This document shows positions 11,401 through 21,243 of a stretch of DNA of 64,000 nucleotides, piece by piece. Below the pieces are notes generated by a model. It was not told the DNA's origin and made no database searches. It saw only the letters and a program-made list of their open reading frames with translations. This DNA comes from Tricholoma matsutake (lineage: Eukaryota; Basidiomycota; Agaricomycetes; Agaricales; Tricholomataceae). The position numbers and the translations under genes were made by a program. The stretch spans positions 1,798,001 through 1,862,000 of the forward strand of contig AP026544.2 of the NCBI GenBank assembly GCA_026075535.2. Reading direction: 5' to 3'. How positions within the stretch are numbered: the stretch's first letter is position 1; each line of letters opens with the position of its first letter.

Positions 11401-12653
11401 CTTCTTGTGTGTCAGGTGTTGGGAGACCGATGTTTTTGCCCTGATCCAGATGTTTTGTCCATAAGCATATCGCGGTGATCCTTTTGCCTTTATGATCTGA
11501 GAGATTGTCTTCGTCGTCAGAGAATATCCATATCTTGGCTCATCATATTCCTCTGTCAGTGGTGTCTTAGCTGGCTCGAATATTCCAATGATGGGTTCTC
11601 CTTGGATGTAGGTGACTAGTAGCTCATCGTCTTCGATTCTTAGTTTGGGTGTCTCTTTTGGTCGTTCCATTGCCTGTTCCGTTGCCTGTTTGTGGTTTGC
11701 CTGTGCTGGGTTTTCCTTCCCAGTGTCTTCTTCATCTTGTGGCCCAATGGGCTCCACATCTTGAAGAGTCATGATCGCGATCTCTTCATCGTCAATTTCT
11801 TTGATCATTGGTTTTCTTGTCTCGATGGGCATCTTGCTTCTTTTTGGTTCTTTGTGGAGGACTCCTCCCATCAGTTTTGCCTTGGCAACAACTCTTCAGC
11901 ATAGCTCTCGGTGTTCTTCTTTTGCCAGTTCTTCTTTCTTGGTGGCCAGTTTCTCCAGTTCTCTGGTGGCCAGCCTTTTCCACTGTGCTCGTTCTTCCTC
12001 AGCAGCTTTCTTCTTGAGGGCAAGCTTCTCTTGGTCTCTAGCAATGATGCCTCGGCACCATGCCTGTCATTCTTCCTTCGTCATGTCTAAGGGGTTCTTC
12101 TGCTCGGTTCCCTTCTGACACCATGACAAGTGTTCATTGTCGGTTTTCTTGGTTTGTACTCTACCGATAAGGGTTCTTCCTCTTCCATGTGAGAATTCAG
12201 GATGGGTCTTGTCATTCGTCCTGAATTGGAAGGTTCCAATTCTCCAGTCGATTACTGGATTGATTCTCCTGAGCCACGGCAAGCCCAAGATGACTGATTC
12301 CTTTCCCAGTCCTGCAATGAGGAAGGTCATTGGGAAAGTCCTTCCATTGATCATCAAGAGTCCCTTGGCATAGTGGGAAATCTCCCCTTTCTTGTTTGGG
12401 GTTCTGTCCACATTCTTGACCTTGATCACCTTCTCCAGGGGATGCAGCTCAAATCCGCCGCTCTCTGCGAATTCATGACTCATGAATATCCCTCCCACCC
12501 CAGAGTTGAGTAGGGCTTTGGTTTCGATGGCTTTCCCTCTGCCTGCTCCTAGCACTTTGACATCTAAACGCATAGATTGATTCTTCAAAGTGGCTAGTAG
12601 TACAGAGCAGATGGAGAGTTTGGTGGTACCTGGCATCGAGGCAGGCCACCCCT
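8470..12653 (-). pseudogene. pol: Element 2 pol (PR-RT-RNaseH-IN-chromodomain)
   Basis: One frame from the gag overlap to TAA at 8472-8470. Protease: LLNSGVGGIFM, where the catalytic D-S-G has become [19 protein letters not shown] and [11 protein letters not shown], where the expected Y-x-D-D is Y-T-D-N. RNase [12 protein letters not shown] and YDRELLAI. Integrase: HPGQWQT ... CTICQQ zinc finger, TTDFITDLP, SDRDPRF and NGETEQVNQ supply the DDE triad. Chromodomain: YEVEAIIGHKKKG ... LVKWVGYPTSENSWEP. In-frame TGA codons (lowest plus-strand base) are at 12067, 11896, 11338, 11308, 10117, 10093, 9733, 9343, 8992, 8968 and 8767. All sit at likely Arg positions. Confidence 0.93.
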
Positions 12654-12663
12654 TTAAAAACCC
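12654..12663 (-). promoter_or_regulatory. -1 ribosomal frameshift site, gag/pol of element 2
   Basis: On the minus strand the gag frame ends GAG-GGT-TTT-TAA. This places a classical X-XXY-YYZ heptamer, G-GGT-TTT, directly before the gag stop. Slipping back one base gives TTA-AAG-GGG-TGG, which is exactly the pol frame leading into the protease. The heptamer form is established for -1 frameshifting in retroviruses and retrotransposons. Use of this particular site is inferred. Confidence 0.7.
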
Positions 12664-13776
12664 TCATCTCTGATGGCAGCGACGGCTGTCGCTTTCTCTT
12701 CTCCATCGAGTTCATTCAAGATCGCTCGGATCTTCAAGTAGGCTTCTCTGCCTTTGTTCTTTGGGAAAGGCCGGTCCTCGGTCCTTGTTTCCCCTTTCTC
12801 ATGTTCAGTTGCTCTGTGTCCAGGCTGGTGGCACACAAAGCACAACCCTTTCTTCATGTGTTCGATCCTCTCCTGGTAGGAGAGGTGGTTGATCTCAAGT
12901 GGGGATTCCTTTGCCTTAGAGGCCGGGAGCTTCTTCGTAAAAGTCTCCTGCAGCCTCCCTGCTATGGCCTTTGCTCTTCTCCACTGTCCATCGTACTTGG
13001 AGGCGGCGTTGATCATTCCTTCCAAGGTCGTAGGGATCATTTCCATGTTGAAAACTCTTTCGAGGAGCTTGGGGTTCAACCCATCCATAAAGAGTTCAAT
13101 GAGGGCAGTGTCATTGTTGATTCCCGCCTTCTCTCACAGAATTCGGAACTGCACAATGTAGTCCTCCAGGTCCTGTCCCTGCTTCAATGTCTTCATCCTG
13201 GTTCTGGCCCTGCCAGCTTTGTCAATCGGCATGAACACTGTCTTGAGCACCGATTCAAAGGCTGACCAAGGTCCTAGGTCCTCTCTTTCTGCCCATGTCT
13301 GTGCCCAGGGCGCAGTGGTTCCTCTGTTCATGAAGGACAATGCAAAGATGATTTTCTTCTTGTTGGTGTCGTAGATTCCATGGTTCACTCTCAAATAGAG
13401 TTTCACTTCTTGTAAGAACTTTGCAGTTCTAGTTCGGTCCCCTGTGAAGCCAGAGGGGGTTCATATCCTGATCTCCTTGGTCGATGCGGTCAGTTCAGTG
13501 GACATGTTGGCATTGTCGTTGGATAAGGAGAATGGGTCTCGTTCTGGAGTTTCTTCTGTATCGAGGGATCTAAAGTCCTCTTTGTCGAGGTATCGGGGTT
13601 CTTCGTCACTGGTTCTCTTTGAGAACCACTTCTGTGCTGGTTCCAAGTATTGTACTAGTCGACCCTGGTATCTATACCACGGGGTTCTTCCTGATGATGA
13701 TGCTCCGGTTGGAGGTCTGTCTGGGCTTTGTCTGAAAGATGTTGTGTCTGCACCTAGGTAGGTGGACTGCGTAGAT
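12654..13776 (-). pseudogene. gag: Element 2 gag
   Basis: The frame is open from just inside the 5' LTR (about 13776) but shows no ATG, so the start is unknown. The capsid region contains KLYLRVNHGIYDTNKKK and FALSFMNRGTTAPWAQ, typical of the fungal gypsy gag domain. The zinc knuckle is CFVCHQPGHRATEH: C-x2-C-x4-H-x4-H, with His where the last Cys is expected. TGA codons at 13461-13463 and 13134-13136 break it; both stand where Arg would fit. Overlaps pol by a -1 shift at 12657-12663. Confidence 0.88.
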
Positions 13777-13789
13777 CAGCTTGACCTTT

Positions 13790-14515
13790 TGTTAAGACTA
13801 TAGGTCTCAACTCAGCCTAGTCTTTGTATGTTGCAGTCGGAGGCTTTCCAACTGTATCGGTTCTTGCAGTAAGAGGTTTTCTTACTGTATCAGGTTCTGT
13901 TTGGGACTTGGTGCTTCCTAAGTCGATACGGCTATCCTTACTCAAAGGCTTTCTGAGTAGACCGTCAGTTCGTGTATCACAGTTGGAGGCTTTCCAACTG
14001 TCGAGTTCGAGTTATCACAGCTAGGGGCTTCCTAAGCTGTTGAGTGTTCTGGTTGAGTCTAAGACCATTATTTGAATTAGGTCAAGCTAAGGAATACTGG
14101 CAGTATTACTGTAGCTTATATATGGTTCAGAGAATGTCTATCATCCAATCGGAATACAAGATCCTTGTCAAGTAAATATAGAAGGAACAATAGAACAGTG
14201 AGCCTCATGCCTAGCATGAGGAGTCTGATGTCACGGAGTGCTGCAGCACAGCATGTCAAAGAACAATAGCAAATAACCCTCATGCCAAGCATGAGGCGTC
14301 CGATGTCACAGATCTGATATCAAGGGTCCGATGTCAAGGAGTCCGATGTCACAGAGTCTGACGTCATGGAGTCCGACATCACGGAAGACTGCGGTGCAAC
14401 ATATCGATCAACAGGAGTCAGGTCAGGGGGTGTCTCCATTGGAAGTGAGTCATGTCGTGTCAGAAAGGAAAAATGAAGTGCCCAGTCTTGCGGGTCCAGA
14501 TAACAAATCATAACA
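13790..14515 (-). repeat. 5' LTR of element 2
   Basis: 726 bp, same length as 7117-7842. Differences between the two LTRs are mostly CpG-type transitions. Confidence 0.93.
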
Positions 14516-15236
14516 CACTTCCTCTATCTCATCTTCACTGTCCTTGTCCTCATCTTTGTCCTTAGCCATCTTCCACTTCTGCATCCCAAGAAACTCGAAG
14601 TCCTTGTCATCCTCACCCTCCTTGTCATCATCACCCAGCTCTGCTTGTTTGATCACATCACTCTCCACCTGCAAGGCTGCGTTCCACTTCTTCATCTCCT
14701 CCTTCACGATCATCTTCACTCAGACTTCAGCCACAAGGACGGCACGGGTTTCCTCAAGCACCCACTTTCATTGTTCAAGTTTCACTGCCTTCGCAGCAGC
14801 ATCCTTGTGTTTTGCCTGCTCTTTTTCCTTGCATCTCCTCACCTCCATAGCCTCTATCTCCTCACGATGTTTTGCTTCAACCACCTCACATGCCTCGTGC
14901 TCTACTTGCTTGGCCAAATCCAAAAAGAAAAGTTCCCCAGCCCAGGGAAGCCACTGACGATGTGCTAGTGGTGTGAAAAGTTCAAACACTTCTTCTACAA
15001 CCCTTTGCACAGCCTCCGAGCACATTGTCTTGATGTTGGCTGCAATACCGTCATATTCATCCTACAACAAAACATCATCAGTAATCTAAAACACACAAAA
15101 AATGCATCAGACTTACAATTTTCTCACAAAAAACCCACCCCCAAACCTTGAAGTCCTGGTCTTCAGCCTTGCCAGGTTCGGGCATGGCCTTTGCATGTTC
15201 TTGGATGTCATTTTTGAATTCGAGGAGTAGCAACAT
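14516..15236 (-). pseudogene. 5' exons of the split Cys-motif/coiled-coil gene
   Basis: Exon 1 runs from ATG 15236 to 15117 (40 codons). A 55-nt intron (GTAAGT..TTGTAG) follows, then exon 2 starts at 15061 in phase and continues to the element 2 target site. Exon 2 encodes a charged, helical segment (EVVEAKHREEIEAMEVRR and nearby), likely a coiled coil, then an acidic stretch (GDDDKEGEDDKD). Two TGA codons at 14768-14770 and 14720-14722 interrupt it, both at likely Arg. Past element 2 the same frame resumes at 7116. The family (coiled coil, acidic linker, Cys cluster) recurs in this window at 27145-28125 and 59612-61410. Function unknown. Confidence 0.7.
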
Positions 15237-15296
15237 GATCAGAGGATGATATAGACAAGTAAAACTTGAGGATACAAGAACAAGGTTTTCGAGGCA

Positions 15297-15306
15297 CCTT
15301 TATAGG
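15297..15306 (-). promoter_or_regulatory. TATA-like box
   Basis: CCTATAAAGG on the minus strand, about 65 bases upstream of the ATG at 15236, a usual distance in fungi. Confidence 0.45.
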
Positions 15307-15374
15307 TTTTTCAACATGATCATGTGTGTCACACATGACTCCAATCGGCTGACTGGGACAGTCAGGATTTCAGT

Positions 15375-15680
15375 AAGGGGGAGGATGATAGGTCCGCCTC
15401 ATGGCTAAGCTCTAAAAACAACACATCACACTCAGACACATCTCCCACAATGTCCTACGATTTTGTGAACACTTGCGAACACCTATGAATACACAAAACT
15501 ATGTTGTGATGCTTTGAATCACTTTGAATGCCCCTGGCTGCTGTATTCATATTGCACTGCACTTCAGACACATGTTCCCCACATCCCACATGCTGACGTA
15601 TCACATTTCGGGCACAATGGACATGAGGAGACACAACGGCTAGCACTTTAGTGTGCATCAAGGTGCTTTTTGATGTTTTC
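15375..15680 (+). repeat. LTR-like start with polypurine tract
   Basis: A purine run AAGGGGGAGGA (15375-15385) is followed at once by TGATAGGTCCGCC, which looks like the junction of a polypurine tract with a 3' LTR on the plus strand. No partner copy exists in the window, so the LTR end cannot be fixed. The geometry (antisense Cys-motif gene, about 140 bp, tract, LTR) matches that in element 3. No gene is visible in these 300 bases. Confidence 0.35.
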
Positions 15681-15685
15681 ATGAT

Positions 15686-16168
15686 TTATTGGAACAACAA
15701 GACAAGGAGCTTTGATATATTGTGACTATTGCTGATAAGGAAGTTTGAGATGGTATAGATGTCATGATAGTAACTAGTTAGATCCTCCATGGTATAAATA
15801 CCAATGCGCACTCGTTCTCCAAGTAGGTGATCTAAATTGTTCAGTGTCCATTGTAAGTCGTCTACCGCTCCTGGGTAGCACTTGACTATTTCGTCCCGCC
15901 ACTGTATGTAGGCAAACTCTGGAAGGGACTGCCAAAAGTCAGCCAATTTGACCTTGACATAGCGACAAGTGTGCGCCTTCTGTTCAGTACTGTCTGTTAT
16001 GTTACAGGCAGTGAATAATGTTTCTAATTCAGTAAAATATTGCTTCAGTTCTCATGGCTGATCGGTGACAAACTTTGGAGCTGCATGCTCTGTTCGTGCA
16101 GGCATGGTTTGGACATGTCCTGGGGCAGTCTGGGCTGCAACAGGTTGTACTGGATTAATATTAGCCAT
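15686..16168 (-). pseudogene. gag: gag fragment of another gypsy element
   Basis: Starts at ATG 16168 (MANINPVQPVAAQTAPG). The readable capsid domain is ELKQYFTELETLF ... HTCRYVKVKLADFWQSLPE ... YPGAVDDLQW and LTSYYHDIYTIS. This is a gag type common in basidiomycete Ty3-like elements. One TGA interrupts it at about 16051-16053 before ELKQYF. The coding similarity ends near 15700, so it is truncated. It is minus-strand, unlike its neighbour at 16954, and belongs to a different element. Confidence 0.7.
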
Positions 16169-16765
16169 GGTATTCAAGGCATGTTTTTCTTATCATCATT
16201 TCTCATTTACTTTGTGATTTTGACACCTTTTTCACTGCCTTATGTCTACCACATGTTTGCCTCATGGCCTTTTTCCTTTTTAGAACTATCTCTTTAAAAC
16301 ATATATAACCTTGTACTATCTATTCCTTTCAACAAGAAATCATCTTCCCCCATCGTATATCATCAGATTTAAGGGTTCAACTCTTGAGTCTTAGCTCAGT
16401 CTTAGTCCGAAGCTCTCCAGTCTTCCATGAACTTCTTTGTTCTGCTACTTAGCTTCTCAAAACTATTGTCAATTGTCTATCGACTTTGTCATTGTCTTCA
16501 TCTATTGTCATCATCTCACAAACCTCTCGAAACTGTTTCTAATCTCTTCAAATTCTTTTGCACTGCCTCTAATTCTTTCATATTGCTTTGAAATGCTTTG
16601 TAGTGTTTTGTACTACCTTGTACTGCTTTGCAGGACTTCACATCAGTTCGGCACACATCACACAATATCTACCAACTTTTGGTTAGCACAGTGATATTTG
16701 GTACCACCTCACACCCTTCCTCTGACTCATGTTATATCTCCTAAGACCTGTTTGGTTGGTTTTGG
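16169..16765. other. AT-rich leader or LTR-like stretch, no gene seen
   Basis: No convincing coding sequence. On the minus strand an AGAGGAAGGG purine run (16714-16723) precedes TGTGAGGTGGTACC at 16713, which could be the start of an LTR for the gag fragment at 15686-16168. Without a second copy this stays a guess. Confidence 0.25.
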
Positions 16766-16953
16766 TTGAGTTTCCGGGTTGAGCATCATCACCGGAAAAA
16801 AAAAATCAACCACAGTTCAGTCTGGTTCAACAAACTGGACCTTCAAATGCTATGTCTGAACCAGGATAATGGGATGTCCCTCACTACAGGTAAGCTGGGA
16901 AGACACCATCTCTGTAGGTGCTTCAAACATGTACTCCAACAGCCTGACCACAG

Positions 16954-18340
16954 ATGTATATCTGCCCCAGAGATTCAACTTCTAATTCTGTCCCTAATCC
17001 TGTTCTTACACCTGTGCTAGAGGCAAAGATTGATGTGCTCACAGTGCAGATGTTGCAACTAGTGTCAGTGCTCATAGCATCACAGCCCAATCAACCAAGA
17101 GTACAGCCACAGATGACAGCAGAGGAAGATGATGAGATGGAAGAGATGGTGGAGTGGATTTCACAGGATGATGTTTGGATGGCAGAGAAGTCCAAATTTG
17201 GAAAGGCATGCTTACCTAAGTATGTGCCACTCTAAATCATTGATGGTACTATGGAGAATACCAAATCATTCATCAGCTCTATAGTATTGTACATCCATGG
17301 AAGGAAGCCAGAATTTTGCACAGCAGAGTCTACAATTATGTTTGCTCTCTCTTACATCGAGGGGGGAAAAGCACAATTTTGGAGAAATGAGGCTATTAAT
17401 CAAATTGCTGGGGGAAACAGACCATTTGTGACCTTCAAGGAATTTTTGGAGAGATTGGAGGCCCAGTTTGGAGATCCTAATCCAAAGGCAACAGCTAACA
17501 CAAAATTAAAGACCATGCACCAAGGTTCCTTAATGGCAGTGGATGAATTTATATTGCAGTTTATGGCAGAAGCTTCACAGATTGATATGGGAGGCAGCAT
17601 TAGTAGAATTTTTGAAGATGGGATTAAATCCCTTGCTATTCAAGTCTATCTACCAACTACCTTCTATGCTGGAGCAGTTGGATGAGTGGTATAATTGGGC
17701 CATGCACCTTGATCAGCAATATTGTCAGGAACAAGCTGAATTGAAGTCAATGTACAGAAGTAGTAAATTTGGAAAGCCATAGGGGGGATGACTGAGAAAG
17801 GAAAGGTGCCTCAAGCACAAACAGCAGTGCAAGCTCTGAGGGCACAACCACCAGCCATGGCAGTGACAACTATTGTTGCAGTGCCCCACTAGCATCAGAT
17901 GCTATGGAGGTTGATCGAGTGGGCAGATGCCCCCCACTCAAATGTTTCAACTGTGGGAAATTAGAACATATCTCTAGGAATTGTAGGGAGAAGAGACAAA
18001 TTAGGGAAGCTACAATTGAGGAAGTGAAGGAGGAAGAAAGCAAGCAGCAGAATTTTGTGGAAGAGTTTACAATGTACTAGTATCAGAGGAAACTCAGGCA
18101 AATTTTAAAAAGGAAATTAATGTGGAGAAAGACAAAATTCAATCACATGATGATGAAGATTTGTGAGCACAATTTTGAAGACCCCTAAATTTTTTATTTG
18201 CTCTGCATGAATAGAACCTGAAATCACCTTGACTGTGGGACTGAAGACAGTGGACACACATGCAGCAATTGACATGGAGGTGTTGCTTGATAGCAGTGCT
18301 ACAGGATTATTTATTCATCAGCAAACTCTGGGTGAACTCA
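16954..18340 (+). pseudogene. gag: gag-protease fragment of a truncated gypsy element
   Basis: Gag capsid is readable from KIDVLTVQMLQL through TMENTKSFISSIVLYIHG, QFWRNEAINQ and RLEAQFGDPNPKATA. A TAA at 17233-17235 and a frameshift near 17640 break it. The zinc knuckle CFNCGKLEHISRNC (C-x2-C-x4-H-x4-C) is at about 17938-17980. A protease start, VLLDSSATGLFIHQQ, is near 18275-18320 with D-S-S in place of D-S-G. Coding similarity stops at about 18340, so RT, RNase H and integrase are missing. Confidence 0.75.
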
Positions 18341-18446
18341 GTAGCACTACATAGTGTTGTATAGTGCCATAGCATTGTAGCATGGTTCTTTTTATATTTA
18401 GAACACCATAGAAGGCCCTGGTTGCTACATAGTACTACATAGCACA
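18341..18446 (+). repeat. Possible LTR left part, split by the hAT insertion
   Basis: Short repeats of AGTAGCACTACATAGTG and ATAGTGCCATAGCAT. It continues after the hAT element at 20735 (AGAGTATATAACCAC, then an ATT microsatellite). It may be the LTR of the truncated gag element before it. No partner is present to confirm. Confidence 0.3.
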
Positions 18447-18700
18447 GTTAGCCATAGTGTTTTAAGGTCCAGTTTGGTCCGGTTTTTCAACCCCCAAGAG
18501 GGCAACTGGGGACTGCAACTGGTCCAAACTGTTGCCCACATTTGATGGACCACAACCAAACCAAATAGAACCAGTTCTATTCAGTTCTGTTGCCCCCAAA
18601 AGACCAGTTTCCCCAAAAGACCAGTTTCGACCAGTTATACCACTAATTTTGTAACTAAATTCTATTATATAGTAAATAAAACTAATTACATTTACACCCT

Positions 18701-19880
18701 GTGAGCAGTTGCTCGCAGCAGTGGGATGTTACTAAGAGAATGAAAATAAAAGTGAATTAGAAAGAAAAAAACACACCCCACCATCTCACATTTGTAGCAA
18801 GGGTGGGGTGGCTGCTGTTGTTTTTGAAATAAGGCAACCAGCAACCAGTACTTTACACTCCCCCCCCCAGTCCAAGCGGACTCTGCTTGGACACACTTGG
18901 ACACTTGGACTGTCTGAGGACTTCACTCGGACTCTGCTCAGACTCTGCTCAGATGCTCGGACTTTGCTTGGACAACATCAATTGTGCATTTACTTACACC
19001 TTTAAAGTATTGTCCAAGTTCCAGACTTACAGAAATTCTTATAAGTCTCACAAAATGATGTGTGCACAGCAGGAATTGAACCAACAGACTTCTGGACTAG
19101 CGATCACATGATGACCAAACATGCACACTCTACCACTTAAGCCAAGTAGTCATTTAAAGTCACATACATTATATCTATTTATTACTGAAATCTAATTTTT
19201 ATATATATCATGAATAGATTATTAAATTGACCCCCTCGCATCTGTGCAAGGGGTAATTAATATGTGTAATACTAGGCCCTCCCCTCGCAAGCTCAAGGGG
19301 AGGGGGCCATAACTATCAATAATAAAAATAAATTAAAAACACCCACCACAAGCAACTGTTGCTTGTGGTGGCGTTTGTCTCTCCCTGGGTCGTCCCCTGG
19401 CCATCTCGCTCTCCTGTCCCCATTCTTCTCCCCCCTGAACCACCCCATGAGCAGATGCTCGTAGGTGTGGGGCAGGTGTCATCGTGGGTGTCCCCACTCA
19501 TCATTGTCTCCCTTCCCTCTCATCTCCCTTCCCCCTCATCTCTCTTCCCTCTCATCTCCCTTCCCCCTCGTCTCCCTTCCCCCTCATCTCTTCACCCTCA
19601 CCTTCCACCCTGCGAGCAGGGGCTCGCAGCAGTGGTGGTGGTGGTGTCCCCCCATTGTCATCATTGCCAGTAGTAGTTTGTACCTATAAAAAGTTAGTTA
19701 GCATCAAAAAATGAAATGAGAAAAGAAAAGAAAGCTTACCTAGGACCCTAATCATTGTCATTCCACCCGTCGTCCACCCTACAAGCAGTGGCTCGTAGGG
19801 CTGGGGTGGGTGGTGTCATCGTTCCCTGTTGTTGTTGTCGTCGTTAGCAGCCGCTCTCCCCCATGTGAGCAGTTGCTCAC
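18701..19880. repeat. Array of dispersed GAGCA..GCTC hairpins
   Basis: Short inverted repeats recur at about 18701-18717, 19232-19253, 19275-19307, 19344-19370, 19444-19464, 19611-19628, 19777-19800 and 19865-19880. Most share the core GYGAGCAG-NN-GCTCRC. The one at 19344-19370 has two perfect 13-base arms (CACCACAAGCAAC) around one base. On the minus strand several fall in exon-like segments reading G-N-D-D-x-x-P-P/S with splice-donor-like GTAAGC or GTGAGT after them. Confidence 0.65.
19070..19151 (-). other. tRNA-like sequence (A and B box), left
   Basis: On the minus strand TGGCTTAAGTGGTAGAG (19144-19128) matches a tRNA A box, and GGTTCAATTCC (19082-19072) a B box, at tRNA-like spacing. 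The fold is not a proper cloverleaf by eye, so I do not call a functional tRNA gene. It may be a SINE-type or captured RNA polymerase III promoter. Confidence 0.45.
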
Positions 19881-20271
19881 ACTGGCGGGGGCAGGTGCTG
19901 GGTCATGGTCTCGTCGTTGTTCCTCATTTGGTGGTTTTGGGGTCATTTTGCTGCTACAGTATAGATATAACCTATAATTAATGAAAAAATGTGTTAGCTT
20001 AAAGAAAACATGAGGAAAGAAAAAAGAAAAAACTCACCTGGGGCCCAAACAATGATAGAGTCCTTTGGGCCCATTTCATCATGTGCTGGCATGGGGCCCA
20101 TGGCTGTGGGGTGTTCAGGGGGCAGTGGCAGCAGTGGGACATGGGAGGGAGGTGTCGTCATCGAGTGGTGGTGGTGGTGGTGGTTGGCATCATCGTTGGT
20201 GACATGGCTGTGTTGATTTGTCATCACAGCTGGGGTGGTACAAAGAGAGATAAAACTATCTACCTGTAATG

Positions 20272-20352
20272 ATACTTTAGTCTAACGGTTATATTGTTGC
20301 CTTAAATGTCATTTATCATGTGACTATGAGGGTTCAATCCCTGTGGTAGCCA
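20272..20352 (+). other. tRNA-like sequence (A and B box), right
   Basis: TAGTCTAACGGTT (20278-20290) followed by GGTTCAATCCC (20331-20341) resembles an A box and B box. It shares ATCATGTGA with the left copy and points the other way, so the two face outward from the element. Confidence 0.45.
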
Positions 20353-20758
20353 CTGATTTTTCAGTCAATTATATAAGCAACTCAGACAGTCCTAGGACTG
20401 TACGAGTGCTGGTCCACTCGGACTCTGCTCGGATGCTCAGACAGTCCGAGGACTCAGCTTGGACTCAGACTGGACATTTAGTTTGGCAGGACTTTCAGCC
20501 AAAGAAGTCTGAGCAAAGTCTGAGCAAAGTCCTTGGACAGTACTCAGACAGTCCTAGGACTGTCCGAGTGTCCAATCAGATTGGGGGGGGGAGTGTAAAG
20601 ACCTCCCAGCAACTGGAATGACCCCAAATATGGCCAACCGCAACTGAAAAAAAGATCAGACCACAGTTCGGTCCAGTTCAGTCCTATGGTCATTTTTGGT
20701 CCTATAGACTGGACCTTGAAACACTAGTTAGCCAAGAGTATATAACCACTTTTAGCTA

Positions 20759-20807
<49 letters not shown>
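20759..20807. repeat. (ATT)n microsatellite
   Basis: About 16 perfect ATT units immediately right of the hAT insertion. Confidence 0.95.
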
Positions 20808-20808
<1 letters not shown>

Positions 20809-21238
20809 TGTTTGTATCTCGTAGTTCAATGAAATCAAACTCATGTATTTCACAAACTATCAGATACAAGGCATAGCTACACTAATCTACAGAAATCAAT
20901 ACTCTTCTAAGTTCTTCCCTTGCTCCCTCAACTAGCAACACTTGACCACACACTACCTTACCTATGTCTCGAGGAGGGCTGCAATGAGAGATTAGTCATG
21001 ATGGATAACAATGGAAGTGGGATCTACATACCTTGAGAATCCTACTACAGAACGGTGGTTTCAGTGTTGGGCCAGGACATTGTGATAGGGCTCAAGGGAG
21101 ATGTTAAGAAGTGCATACCTGATAAATTTTGTTAGCAATTGTTGTGTACCCTGAAACACTCAGCACATACAGTTTGCTATCGACCTTGTGTTGTGGTTGT
21201 GGCCTCTACCTGAGCAGGAAAACAGTTCCCAATGCCTA
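20808..21238. other. Non-coding stretch before element 3
   Basis: No supported gene. The first 90 bases may be the end of the split LTR. The rest is the sequence into which element 3 inserted; it resumes at 28932. Confidence 0.4.
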
Positions 21239-21243
21239 CAGTA

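Larger units (their letters stand above)
7117..14515 (-). mobile_element. Ty3/gypsy element 2 (chromodomain type)
   Basis: Complete, inactive LTR retrotransposon on the minus strand. The LTRs 7117-7842 and 13790-14515 are both 726 bp and start TGTTAAGACTATAGG on the plus strand. The 5-bp target duplication CACTT is at 7112-7116 and 14516-14520. Reading on the minus strand: gag, protease, RT, RNase H, integrase, chromodomain, then an extra ORF before the 3' LTR. It interrupts exon 2 of the host gene. More than a dozen TGA codons, and the loss of catalytic Asp in both protease and RT, show it is long dead. Confidence 0.95.
18851..20600. repeat. Nested inverted-repeat unit in the hAT element
   Basis: CTTTACACTCCCCCCCCC (18851-18868) is matched by its exact reverse complement at 20583-20600. 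Just inside both ends are clusters of GTCCRAG / CTCGGAC / CTTGGAC motifs in opposite orientation (18870-18975 and 20388-20575). This resembles a second transposon with 18-bp terminal repeats and subterminal binding sites. No flanking target duplication is clear, so it could also be part of the hAT subterminal region. Confidence 0.6.
18455..20726. mobile_element. hAT-like non-autonomous DNA transposon
   Basis: The 2272-bp element is bounded by imperfect terminal inverted repeats. The left end is TAGTGTTTTAAGGTCCAGT; the right end read inward is TAGTGTTTCAAGGTCCAGT. An exact 8-bp duplication, GTTAGCCA, lies at 18447-18454 and 20727-20734. An 8-bp duplication with TAGTG/CAGTG-type ends is the established signature of hAT transposons. 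No transposase frame is visible, so it must be mobilised in trans, if at all. Inside are a second inverted-repeat pair, two tRNA-like promoters facing outward, many GAGCA..GCTC hairpins and exon-like minus-strand segments. Confidence 0.85.
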
